Translations under genes and position numbers: made by a program
Notes under the pieces: model-generated
Seen by the model: only the letters and a program-made list of their open reading frames with translations
What the model was told of the DNA's origin: nothing
The model's database searches: none
In this document: piece after piece, positions 36,300-44,187 of the stretch
Layout of the letters: each line of letters starts with the position of its first letter
Numbering within the stretch: the stretch's first letter is position 1
Source: Vibrio algarum
GTDB lineage: Bacteria; Pseudomonadota; Gammaproteobacteria; Enterobacterales; Vibrionaceae
Direction: 5' to 3'
DNA length: 64,000 bases
NCBI RefSeq assembly: GCF_028204155.1
Contig: NZ_JAQLOI010000003.1
Span: forward strand, 372,001 to 436,000

Positions 36300-36955
36300 T
36301 ATTCTTCTCCAAATACGGTCAATAAGTCTGAAACAATAAGCTCTGTGCCGGTTTTTTCTATTACCTCTTCAACAGTTGTGTTGTAGGCAATTTCTTTTAA
36401 AACCAAGCCATCTTTAGTAGGTTGGATAACAGCAAGTTCAGTAACAATAAGGTCGATACAGTTTGTTGCTGTAAGAGGTAACGTGCAGCTATCCAAAATT
36501 TTAGGTTCACCCTTTTTATTGCAATGCGTCATCATAATGATGACTTTCTTAGCACCATTTACCAGATCCATTGCACCACCCATGCCGGCAACCATTTTCC
36601 CTGGAATCATGTAGTTAGCTAGGTTACCTTCACGGTCCACTTCCATGGCACCCAATACAGTGGCATCTACGTGTCCACCGCGAATAAGAGTAAACGAAAG
36701 GGTTGAATCAAAGTACGCAGCGCCTTCAGTTGCAGTGACAGGCGTGCCACCTGCATTGGTCAAATCCCAATTTTCTTCTCCTTCGTTCGGAGTCGAATCG
36801 AGGCCAACCATGCCGTTCTCTGATTGAAATACAATGTGCTTTTCTTGCGGAACGAAATCAGCCACTGAGGTTGGCATACCGATACCAAGGTTTACCAAGT
36901 CACCAAGGTTTAACTCCTGCGCGACACGCTTTGCGATAAGATTTTTCATCGACAT
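36299..36955 (-). CDS. 3-oxoacid CoA-transferase, subunit B
   Basis: Beta subunit (218 residues) of a family-I CoA-transferase of the AtoA/CtfB/ScoB type, carrying the catalytic Glu in SENGMVGLD (about 45-53) and the glycine-rich GMGGAMDLV. With subunit A encoded 5 bases upstream it moves CoA between acetyl-CoA or another acyl-CoA and acetoacetate, activating the acetoacetate released by the BKACE step. GAGG lies 8 bases before the ATG. Confidence 0.93.
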   Translation of the reverse strand: MSMKNLIAKRVAQELNLGDLVNLGIGMPTSVADFVPQEKHIVFQSENGMVGLDSTPNEGEENWDLTNAGGTPVTATEGAAYFDSTLSFTLIRGGHVDATVLGAMEVDREGNLANYMIPGKMVAGMGGAMDLVNGAKKVIIMMTHCNKKGEPKILDSCTLPLTATNCIDLIVTELAVIQPTKDGLVLKEIAYNTTVEEVIEKTGTELIVSDLLTVFGEE

Positions 36956-36960
36956 TTTGC

Positions 36961-37611
36961 TTACCTCACTATGAAATCAATAAGAACAGAAGGAAGGGTA
37001 AAGAATTTTTCATCTACTTCATTCGGTTCTGAAATAACATCAGGCTCAACAAAAACCATTTCAGCGGCCGTAGCCATTACAGGGTTAAAGTTAGCTGTTG
37101 TTTTATTAAACGAGGTATTACCGTAAACGTCAGTTATTGATGATTTGAGCAGTGCAACATCTGCTTTGATAGGCTCTTCAAGTAAAAATTCTTCGCCTGC
37201 AACCGTAACTTTTTGTTTACCTTCTTCAACCAAGGTGTTCAATCCAGTTTTGGTGAGCACACCACCTAGTCCAGCGCCAGCGGCGCGAATTTGCTCTGCC
37301 AGTGTTCCCTGAGGAATAAGATCAACTTCCATTTCACCAGAATTCATCTTCTCACCAGCAATTCGGTTTAAGCCTATGTGTGAGGCGATAAGCTTGGAAA
37401 CCTGACCATTTTCAATCAGTTTTCCTACGCCTTTATTCGGTAGTCCTGCATCGTTACAGATGATGGTAAGATTTTTAACTCCAGATTCAGCAATAGCATT
37501 CACCAGCGCTTCTGGTGTACCAATTGTCATAAACCCACCGACCATTATGGTCATGCCATCTTTTAGTTTTGATGCCGCCTGCTTGGGTGATATAATCTCT
37601 TTCTTAAGCAT
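36961..37611 (-). CDS. 3-oxoacid CoA-transferase, subunit A
   Basis: Alpha subunit (216 residues) of the same enzyme, AtoD/CtfA/ScoA type, with the oxyanion-hole glycine segment MVGGFMTIGTPEALVNAI near the N-terminus and IPQGTLAEQIRAAGAGLGGVLT (about 110-132). The open frame reaches back to a TTG at 37671, but the ATG at 37611 (MLKKEIISPKQAASKLKDGM) matches the family N-terminus. It is the first gene of the eight-gene operon CoA-transferase A, B, cupin, SDR, dehydrogenase, cyclase, thiolase, BKACE. Confidence 0.93.
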   Translation of the reverse strand: MLKKEIISPKQAASKLKDGMTIMVGGFMTIGTPEALVNAIAESGVKNLTIICNDAGLPNKGVGKLIENGQVSKLIASHIGLNRIAGEKMNSGEMEVDLIPQGTLAEQIRAAGAGLGGVLTKTGLNTLVEEGKQKVTVAGEEFLLEEPIKADVALLKSSITDVYGNTSFNKTTANFNPVMATAAEMVFVEPDVISEPNEVDEKFFTLPSVLIDFIVR

Positions 37612-37775
37612 CGTTGCACGTCTCTTTCTCGTTAAGTTGCGTCTCACTTTACTCTCATCTACAAGATTCAAAACAGCACCTGTGCAACCGCCCGTTCTAT
37701 GGATGATTGGTCATGTTTGCCGTACTTCACAAAATTCGCCATTTCTTGCCCGGCTTCACAGATCGCAGTTATTTA

Positions 37776-37813
37776 CTTGCATCTATCGAACGAGAGCATT
37801 CGATAGATGCAAG
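37776..37813. promoter_or_regulatory. perfect 15-bp inverted repeat upstream of the degradation operon
   Basis: CTTGCATCTATCGAA (37776-37790) and its exact complement (37799-37813) are separated by 8 bases, centred about 185 bases before the first ATG of the operon. There is no T-run on either side. A regulator-binding site is the favoured reading; a leader-RNA hairpin is the alternative. Confidence 0.6.
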
Positions 37814-37973
37814 ATTATTTTTAAACTATTGAGTGAATTTTCTAGGTAGTTTCCGCGTCGATAACTAAGATATAAACCAGCATGATAAAGACTTGGGTCA
37901 CATCAACCCATCACTACTCATTCAACTAAAATATGAGTCAAAACGGACAAATTTATGCCAAGTGTTTGAACAC

Positions 37974-38004
37974 AAAAAAAACGCCTCATCAGTGATGAGG
38001 CGTT
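37974..38004 (-). terminator. rho-independent terminator of the MFS transporter gene
   Basis: AACGCCTCATCA and TGATGAGGCGTT pair around a single G (37980-38004; the loop opens to about 5 bases), followed on the minus strand by a T-run, about 45 bases after the MFS stop codon. Confidence 0.85.
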
Positions 38005-38047
38005 TCATATTGAGTTAATCTTCCATAGTACTCATATCCCTTAGAGA

Positions 38048-39385
38048 TTAACTTTCTGCTTTTTTGTATGAACCCACACCCTGTGCACGTTTACCTGTAC
38101 CTTCTAGCGCCATGCGTTCAGGATCATAGGTCTTCTTAATGGATAGGAAGAAAATACCACAAAGCGCTGCAAGCGGAATAAACGTAATAAACGAAGCGCT
38201 GTAAGAGCCAGTCATGTCATTCATCACTGCCAAGTACGTCATGCCGATACTCATCATGACGACTTGAATACCATTAACCCAACGATAGATGTTAACAAAC
38301 TCATCGCGACCGAACACATACGCTACCAGTGATGGCATAAGATTAGGCATACCACCTACACCTAGCGAGATGCAGAACAGAGCAATATAGATTAGGTAAA
38401 GATTGTCTGGTCCACCGAACGCGAACCCTGCTGCACCGACGAGGTACGCAAGTGAAAACACAGCGTTCGCTTTTGGTGTGCCAATCTTGTCATCTAGCCA
38501 ACCCCAAACATAACTGAGTGGCATACCACCAAGAGCCATTGCGGACATCAAAAATAGAGCTGTATCTAATTCAATACCAGCACCTGTCAGAATTGGAATC
38601 ACCTGGCTCATAATACCAGCCATCATTAAGCCACCGATAAGGCCCCATGCTAGCGCAACAAACCAAAACTCCTTACAACGAACAATTCTTGGAATTGTCC
38701 ATGTAGATTTCGTGTTTCTTTCTGCAGCACGAATAGCTTCAACTTCTAATTTTTCTTCTTCTGTAAACGCTATTCCATCGGGATCAAAGCCGTGGTCTTC
38801 CGGTTTTTCCTTCATTGCCACAATACCTAAGACACCCCAAAATGCGATGAAATAGCCAAGACCAGCATAGAAATCTGCAAAACCAACCTCAAGGAAAATT
38901 TTCATACCAATCGGAGTAAACGTTGCCGTACTCAAAGGTGCTGCAATGGTTACGATACCAAAAATAATACCTTTATATCGCATAAACCAGTTAGCTATCA
39001 AACCACCTTGGATAAACATTAATACAGGCGTGATTATGGTTAGAATTGTCTGAATAACCATTATCCCCATCCAAGAATCAACACGTCCCATCATAGACAC
39101 AGCGAGACCAGCGACAATGATTGCTGGCACACCTATCTTTTTGTAACCCATTTTCATGATAAGTGCACCGGCGATAATACCTGAGATAACACCAATCAAT
39201 CGAACCGCTGAGATAGCCCCCATGATTTCGCCAGGTGGCATGTTGAACTTATCTATCAGTGCCGGCATTAAGATGTTCATGCTGTCCGGCCCTGCAATAG
39301 TTAGCTGCAGATACATAGTCACAAACACATAGATGATGACACCAAGCGCTTGCACCTTAAATCCTTTCTGGATAGCGTTCTCCAT
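38048..39385 (-). CDS. MFS transporter (oxalate/formate-antiporter-like), pathway uptake candidate
   Basis: Major-facilitator protein of 445 residues with 12 helices in two halves separated by a charged cytoplasmic loop (about 195-235). Family features include ISGIIAGALIMKMGYKKIGV between helices 2 and 3 and YVWGWLDDKIG in the equivalent loop of the second half. It lies between the electron-transfer operon and the degradation operon, on the same strand, with its own terminator. Uptake of a polyhydroxybenzene or a carboxylated precursor such as gallate is the likely role, by position only. Confidence 0.82.
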   Translation of the reverse strand: MENAIQKGFKVQALGVIIYVFVTMYLQLTIAGPDSMNILMPALIDKFNMPPGEIMGAISAVRLIGVISGIIAGALIMKMGYKKIGVPAIIVAGLAVSMMGRVDSWMGIMVIQTILTIITPVLMFIQGGLIANWFMRYKGIIFGIVTIAAPLSTATFTPIGMKIFLEVGFADFYAGLGYFIAFWGVLGIVAMKEKPEDHGFDPDGIAFTEEEKLEVEAIRAAERNTKSTWTIPRIVRCKEFWFVALAWGLIGGLMMAGIMSQVIPILTGAGIELDTALFLMSAMALGGMPLSYVWGWLDDKIGTPKANAVFSLAYLVGAAGFAFGGPDNLYLIYIALFCISLGVGGMPNLMPSLVAYVFGRDEFVNIYRWVNGIQVVMMSIGMTYLAVMNDMTGSYSASFITFIPLAALCGIFFLSIKKTYDPERMALEGTGKRAQGVGSYKKAES

Positions 39386-39940
39386 GACTTCCTCTCAAAC
39401 TTTAATTAGTAGACGGATTAAAAACCTATGCAGCTACATTACCGCTATATACTACCGAGTAAAATCCCACCAATCGCATGGCTCTTTTCATAGGTGCGAA
39501 TCGAATTTGATGTGCATCAATTTAGCTTGTCAATATATCGAAAGATGTGCTTTATTCATGACTGTGATCACTCTATTTCCGATAACAGTCCCACCTATAA
39601 AACAACACGCCCCATAGAAAAGACACTGACCTCTCATTTTTCAATATTGATTTTTAACCACCAGCCTTTGATTGAAAAGGCTCTACGGCTATATTTCAAA
39701 AAGGGTGAAGCCCTTAAACCCTAGTCGCGACCTAAGCCATAAAGTCGTTTCATCAAATGGCTATCGATGACACCAATATTTCGCTAACACAACTTAATAT
39801 AGAGATAAAAAAGAACAATAGGTTTGAGCTTGAACAATGAAAAGGAAAATGAGATAGAACACGTAAATATAAGAAACCCCAGATATTTGTAACATCTGGG
39901 GTTTCTTTATTTTAAAAATAATCTTTGCTGAGCTTTAAGC
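39386..39940. other. intergenic stretch between two cluster transcripts
   Basis: About 550 bases upstream of the MFS gene. It contains the terminator at 39871-39907 and must carry the MFS promoter. Several short open frames are present but none has a ribosome-binding site or recognisable product. Confidence 0.45.
39871..39907. terminator. terminator of the FAD/FeS-flavoprotein operon
   Basis: A perfect 14-bp stem (39871-39884 with 39894-39907, sequence AAGAAACCCCAGAT and complement) and a 9-base loop, 33 bases after the flavoprotein stop codon. The stem ends in A/T tracts on both sides, so it may work in either direction. Confidence 0.8.
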
Positions 39941-41680
39941 TTAATCTAAGATGCCAACCTTCGCTCTCTCTTCGTCTTCATTAGGATAAACAAAACCATA
40001 TTTTTCTCGGTAGCTAAGTGATGGTTCTGGATGCCATTTTTCAGGAATTGGATGAAGTTCTGATTGAACGTTACCCTCTTCATTCAGAGTTAATTTAACC
40101 CAAGCAAGGAAGTTCTTTTCGTCTCGATATGGGTAATCTTCACGGTAATGAGTACCTCGACTTTCCTTACGGGCCATACCGGCAACAAGCTTCATTTCAG
40201 CATTGAGCAACATATTTCGTGTTTCAATCGCATTACGCAGCTCGTGGAAGTCTTCAACCTTTAAATTATCAGCAAATGTGTTCTGCAAATATTTAATCTG
40301 CTGAAGTGCATTCTCCATTCGACTCTGTTCTTTCACGTACATAACAAAATACGGAAACATAGTACCTTGCATCACTCGAGTAACCCATGCAGGAGAGTAG
40401 CCTTTTTCGTTATTGATTGGCGCAAACATTTTCTGCTTCATCTCTTCAAGAAATTCAGGTGCAGGTACAGGTGTAGGTTGTGTTTTTACATATTCAGCAA
40501 CAGCATGACCGGATCTCGCACCCTGCACAGCAGAGCCTGATGACGAAGAACCAAAACCTGCGTACCCCGCCCCATTTTGCATCGAACACATCGCGTCACC
40601 GGCAGCCCATAAACCTTCGATATTTGAACGACCATTGATATCTTGTGGGAAGACACCTTCACCTTTGTGATTACCCATACCAACAGTAGAGAATCCCATT
40701 TTTTTAGGTGCGCCAGTACCTGCTCCACTAAACCTTGGGTTTGTTCCACCAGGACCACGGCCATATTTTTCGTCCATTGGCTGTCCGCCCAAACTGATAC
40801 CAACAGCAGAGTCGATTCGTAGACCCAGATTGGCACTGTTTAAATCTTCAGGGTTAAGTGGACCATCTTGACTTGGTGGACCACCGCCCAAACCAAGTAC
40901 CGTTTTTTTACTAACCGCATCGCCAGACGCTTTATTTTTGGTTGAGTGATCCAAGAAATTGGCATTATTAGCCGGGTGTGCGTCGTTAAACTCTTTTCCA
41001 GATATCTGCGCACCCACACGAATAGCCATCGCATCACCATCTGCAGTTGTAGAGCTGCACGGATAACCCATACCGAGTGGTTTAAGTGATGAAGGTCCTG
41101 TACACAGAATGGTTGCTTTAGCAAGAATGGCATAAGGTTTGCCCGTTTCCATATGGAAACCAATACCACCAATAACTTTACCCTCTTCTTTGATCAGGTC
41201 AGTGATCATGACACGTTCAATCATTTTCACGCCAACCGATAAAGCTTTGCGGCGCATTGGATCACCTGCGGCACAATATTCAATCGAACGTGATACTGTT
41301 CCGTGCTGAATATAATAAGGACGCCCTTCTTCTGGGTGAGTCAGTGCCGTTTGAGTACCCCATTCCTGAACCTCTTGAAAACGATCCCAAGCTTCATCAA
41401 TCAATAACATTGAGAAATCCTGATTATTGAGGTATTCGCCTGAAAGCTTAAACTGCTTCATGTAATCGTCTTTAGTAATTCCTGGCATATCGTGGTAGAC
41501 AAACCAGCTGTTTGCCCAAGGTGTAAGCCCTGAACGTCCAGTTCGGCCTTTTACAACCATCGTCACATCTGCACCGTCTTCTGCTGCTTTTACCGCAGCA
41601 AAACAACCAGCGAAACCACCACCAACAACGAGGACATCGGTCTCTAGAGTTGTTAGTTCAAAATCTATTTTTTCACTCAT
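39941..41680 (-). CDS. fumarate-reductase/AprA-like FAD oxidoreductase of unknown substrate
   Basis: Soluble flavoprotein of 579 residues: N-terminal FAD-binding loop VLVVGGGFAGCFAAVKAAE (about 16-34), FAD_binding_2 core with the capping region (about 100-330), the second FAD contact NGAGYAGFGSSSSGSAVQGARSG (about 380-402) and a succinate-dehydrogenase-type C-terminal domain (RGTHYREDYPYRDEKNFLAW). No His is seen at the usual covalent-FAD site, no signal peptide and no haem motif. Encoded 11 bases after an NADPH-linked FeS flavoprotein, it probably receives or gives electrons through that partner. Candidate roles: reduction of a double bond in a phenolic precursor or in a ring intermediate. 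Not assigned. Confidence 0.78.
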   Translation of the reverse strand: MSEKIDFELTTLETDVLVVGGGFAGCFAAVKAAEDGADVTMVVKGRTGRSGLTPWANSWFVYHDMPGITKDDYMKQFKLSGEYLNNQDFSMLLIDEAWDRFQEVQEWGTQTALTHPEEGRPYYIQHGTVSRSIEYCAAGDPMRRKALSVGVKMIERVMITDLIKEEGKVIGGIGFHMETGKPYAILAKATILCTGPSSLKPLGMGYPCSSTTADGDAMAIRVGAQISGKEFNDAHPANNANFLDHSTKNKASGDAVSKKTVLGLGGGPPSQDGPLNPEDLNSANLGLRIDSAVGISLGGQPMDEKYGRGPGGTNPRFSGAGTGAPKKMGFSTVGMGNHKGEGVFPQDINGRSNIEGLWAAGDAMCSMQNGAGYAGFGSSSSGSAVQGARSGHAVAEYVKTQPTPVPAPEFLEEMKQKMFAPINNEKGYSPAWVTRVMQGTMFPYFVMYVKEQSRMENALQQIKYLQNTFADNLKVEDFHELRNAIETRNMLLNAEMKLVAGMARKESRGTHYREDYPYRDEKNFLAWVKLTLNEEGNVQSELHPIPEKWHPEPSLSYREKYGFVYPNEDEERAKVGILD

Positions 41681-41691
41681 AACAAGACTCC

Positions 41692-43359
41692 TTATTTATT
41701 TAGCGCTGTGCCGAGAGTAACAACATCAAAATTGTGAAGTGAGCTGACGTAAGCACCGTCTGTAATCTCAATACAATCCGCAGGACAATAGTGGGCACAT
41801 AATCGACAGACCTGACAATCATCTACGAACGCGATGGTCGATTTACTTCCACAGGTAAGACAACGTTCAGCTTCACGTTGTGCTTGCTGGTAGGTGAGAG
41901 ACTTAATCGTTTCTTCGAAGTTCTTCACTCGAATATCAACATCTACTGCTACTCTTTCTTGTCGTTGTTCAATATAAAGATTGTTACCTTTAGGGACATC
42001 TTTCGCGATTTCGCGTGAAAGTGCCGGGGTAACTTCTAATCCTTCATCTTTAAGAAAACGATCAACCGTTTGAGCCGCTTTCTTACCAGAAGCTAATGCG
42101 ACAACAACCGTTGTAGGACCAGTTACCCCATCTCCCGCGGCAAACATATTTGCATCAACGTGAAGCGTGTTTTGATTCGCTTTAATATAACCACGTTCTG
42201 TCGTCGCGACTTCTTGTGGGACGATTTCTGCGTCGGCTGTTTGACCTATCGCCAAAATAATACCGTCAAGACCAAACTCTTCTACGATTTCTGAACCCAA
42301 ACATGGGTTAAACGACATATCTTCATTTCGAGTACTTGAACACTCGACGAGGGAAACACCACTTATCTTACCGTCTTCAACAGAAAAAGAGCTCACACTG
42401 CGCTGGGTATGGAAAACCACGCCTTCGTCTTTCGCGTCTTGGATCTCTTCTGTCAGGGCAAGCATATTGTCTTTATGGCCGGGTTCAATACGCTCTAAAC
42501 AAATCACGTGTACTTCTTTTGCACCAAGGCGGATTGCGGTACGAGCAGCATCAAGTGCAACACTGCCTCCTCCAATTATCGCTACGCGTTGAGGTGCTGC
42601 TTCAGCATCTCCAGTACGAACATCTTTCAAAAATTGGATAGCCGTATTGATACCACTCGCATCTGCACCAGGTACATTCAACTTCATAGGCTTCGCTGCA
42701 CCTGTAGCGGCGATAAAGGCTTTAAACCCTTGAGACTCTAATTCAGATTTGCTGATATCTTTACCAACCGTGACACCGGTTTTAAACTCGATACCCATTT
42801 TTTTATAAAATTCGATTTGCTGCTCAATAATTTGATTAGACAGACGGAAAGCAGGTATCGAATATTGCAGCAATCCACCAGGTTTAGCCTCTTTCTCAAA
42901 GACAGTAACTTGATACCCTTTTAGCGTGAGATTATATGCTGCACTTAGACCTGCAGGCCCAGAACCAATTACAGCCACCTTATCGCCACTTGCTGTCACA
43001 GCAACCTGACCGTTATTCAGTACATAATCACCTAAATATTCTTCTAATCCATTAATATTAATCGCTTCGTCAACTTGACTACGAGTACATGCTGTTTCAC
43101 AAGGATGAGGACATACACGGCCAGTTATGGATGGCATAGGATGTCGCGCTTGCAAAGCTAAAGCCGCATCATCAAGCTGGTTCATTTTGATTAGGTAGTG
43201 ATACTCTCTCTGGTTCAAGCCTAATGGGCAACCGTCACTACAGGGAGATACTTCCAACTGTTTATCTGATGTGTCCAACCTAAACACATCCATAGGACAA
43301 GACTCCACGCAAGTGCCGCAACCTATGCAATCGTCAGTATTAATATTCTTAACAGGCAT
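41692..43359 (-). CDS. FeS flavoprotein, GltD-like NADPH oxidoreductase with two ferredoxin domains
   Basis: A 555-residue electron-transfer protein. N-terminal [4Fe-4S] ferredoxin motif CIGCGTCVESCP (about 12-23); a GltD-type helical FeS region (CPLGLNQREY...GRVCPHPCETACTR, about 44-112); an FAD loop VAVIGSGPAGLSAAY (about 128-142) and NAD(P)H loop VAIIGGGSVALDAARTA (about 262-278) of the glutamate-synthase small-subunit family; and a C-terminal ferredoxin motif CQVCRLCAHYCPADC. It lacks the glutamate-synthase large subunit, so it serves as a reductase for the FAD enzyme encoded next. A MarR-type palindrome lies 142-166 bases before its ATG. Confidence 0.87.
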   Translation of the reverse strand: MPVKNINTDDCIGCGTCVESCPMDVFRLDTSDKQLEVSPCSDGCPLGLNQREYHYLIKMNQLDDAALALQARHPMPSITGRVCPHPCETACTRSQVDEAININGLEEYLGDYVLNNGQVAVTASGDKVAVIGSGPAGLSAAYNLTLKGYQVTVFEKEAKPGGLLQYSIPAFRLSNQIIEQQIEFYKKMGIEFKTGVTVGKDISKSELESQGFKAFIAATGAAKPMKLNVPGADASGINTAIQFLKDVRTGDAEAAPQRVAIIGGGSVALDAARTAIRLGAKEVHVICLERIEPGHKDNMLALTEEIQDAKDEGVVFHTQRSVSSFSVEDGKISGVSLVECSSTRNEDMSFNPCLGSEIVEEFGLDGIILAIGQTADAEIVPQEVATTERGYIKANQNTLHVDANMFAAGDGVTGPTTVVVALASGKKAAQTVDRFLKDEGLEVTPALSREIAKDVPKGNNLYIEQRQERVAVDVDIRVKNFEETIKSLTYQQAQREAERCLTCGSKSTIAFVDDCQVCRLCAHYCPADCIEITDGAYVSSLHNFDVVTLGTALNK

Positions 43360-43500
43360 AGCTATCTCCTTTTACCTGATTCTTTTGGTTAAGCTGTTAG
43401 TTCACCCATCCCTTGTTTAGTGACCCATGCATCAACTTTGTAAAAACAAGGACTCTTGCATGTGCACCATCACTCAGTCAGAGGAAGATGATAATTTTCA

Positions 43501-43525
43501 AATTAGTTTCCTAGGGAAACTAATT
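43501..43525. promoter_or_regulatory. perfect palindromic operator upstream of the electron-transfer operon
   Basis: AATTAGTTTCC-TAG-GGAAACTAATT, 11-bp arms with a 3-base centre, between the MarR stop codon and the start of the FeS flavoprotein gene. The core GTTTCC-N3-GGAAAC recurs upstream of the MarR gene itself, which points to the MarR protein as its ligand. Confidence 0.75.
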
Positions 43526-43536
43526 GGGTAAAATTT

Positions 43537-43974
43537 TTAGGATGTCATGTTTGTCAGCATTTTATTTAACACTTTCTTGTAGATCTGAATTTCTTCACTG
43601 GTTGTATCTTCAAATACACTTTCTCTGTGTTTACCAATCAACTCACGCATCGGCTCTTTGAGTTTTTTACCTTCTGGTGTCAAATAAATATTTTTATTTC
43701 TCTGATCTTCATTATTTTGGACCCTCAATGCATAATTGTTAGATTCCAATAAGTTAAGTGCTTTAACAATGGAGATTTTATTCATTTTCGTTAATTCAGA
43801 CAGGCGCTTCTGGCTTATTCCATCCTCTTCAAAAAGATACAACAATAAGTGAACCTGCTGACTAGATAAAATAAGACCATCATTCTTTAATCGCTTAACC
43901 AAGCCTTCCTGTAGATGCTTGTTAATAACACCTGTAAGGTATAAAGGGCAGTTGGTGGTGTAATCGTAATTCAT
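43537..43974 (-). CDS. MarR-family regulator
   Basis: A 145-residue dimeric winged-helix regulator of phenolic or stress responses. The core SQQVHLLLYLFEEDGISQKRLSELTKMNKISIVKALNLLESNNYALRV has the MarR helix-turn-helix and wing (about 37-95), and the terminal helices form the dimer interface. Matching palindromes lie 25-45 bases before its own ATG and downstream before the FeS flavoprotein gene, so it probably represses both, with relief by an aromatic ligand (inference from the family). Confidence 0.87.
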   Translation of the reverse strand: MNYDYTTNCPLYLTGVINKHLQEGLVKRLKNDGLILSSQQVHLLLYLFEEDGISQKRLSELTKMNKISIVKALNLLESNNYALRVQNNEDQRNKNIYLTPEGKKLKEPMRELIGKHRESVFEDTTSEEIQIYKKVLNKMLTNMTS

Positions 43975-43998
43975 TGTTTGTCGACATGGCCTTCTTTG

Positions 43999-44019
43999 TT
44001 AGTTTCCGTAGGAAACCAA
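43999..44019. promoter_or_regulatory. palindromic operator upstream of the MarR gene
   Basis: TTAGTTTCC-GTA-GGAAACCAA, the same GTTTCC-N3-GGAAAC core as the site at 43501-43525 with one mismatched pair in the flank. It lies 25-45 bases before the MarR ATG, a position typical of autorepression. Confidence 0.72.
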
Positions 44020-44187
44020 ATACCCATACCAATAGCAATGTTTTTTTTAATGGCTGTATAATTTTTATGCGTCAACTCTCATTTAGTCTATTCAAGATGA
44101 TAAAGATAAATAAAAGTTGATAGGGGTGACGTGATTAAATAAATTTAGGGCCGATGACTGGCGAGTAAACGGATCTAAAACACAGGG

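Larger units (their letters stand above)
37612..38047. other. promoter region of the degradation operon
   Basis: About 430 bases between the MFS stop codon and the first gene of the operon. It holds the MFS terminator (37974-38004) and the 15-bp inverted repeat at 37776-37813, and must hold the operon promoter. No convincing sigma-70 or sigma-54 promoter could be fixed by eye. Confidence 0.5.

Noticed and set aside
37674..37691. Weak -24/-12-like sequence (GG-N10-GC) before the CoA-transferase gene on the minus strand
   Set aside because: Only the GG and GC and part of the -12 element match; the CAC of the -24 element is absent. Far weaker than the site at 45892.
37845..37860. Possible third MarR site (TAGTTTCC half) upstream of the degradation operon
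   Set aside because: Only one half-site matches; the other half does not form the palindrome seen at the two called sites.
40486..41172. Long minus-strand frames inside the FAD oxidoreductase gene
   Set aside because: Out-of-frame shadows of a clearly conserved protein.
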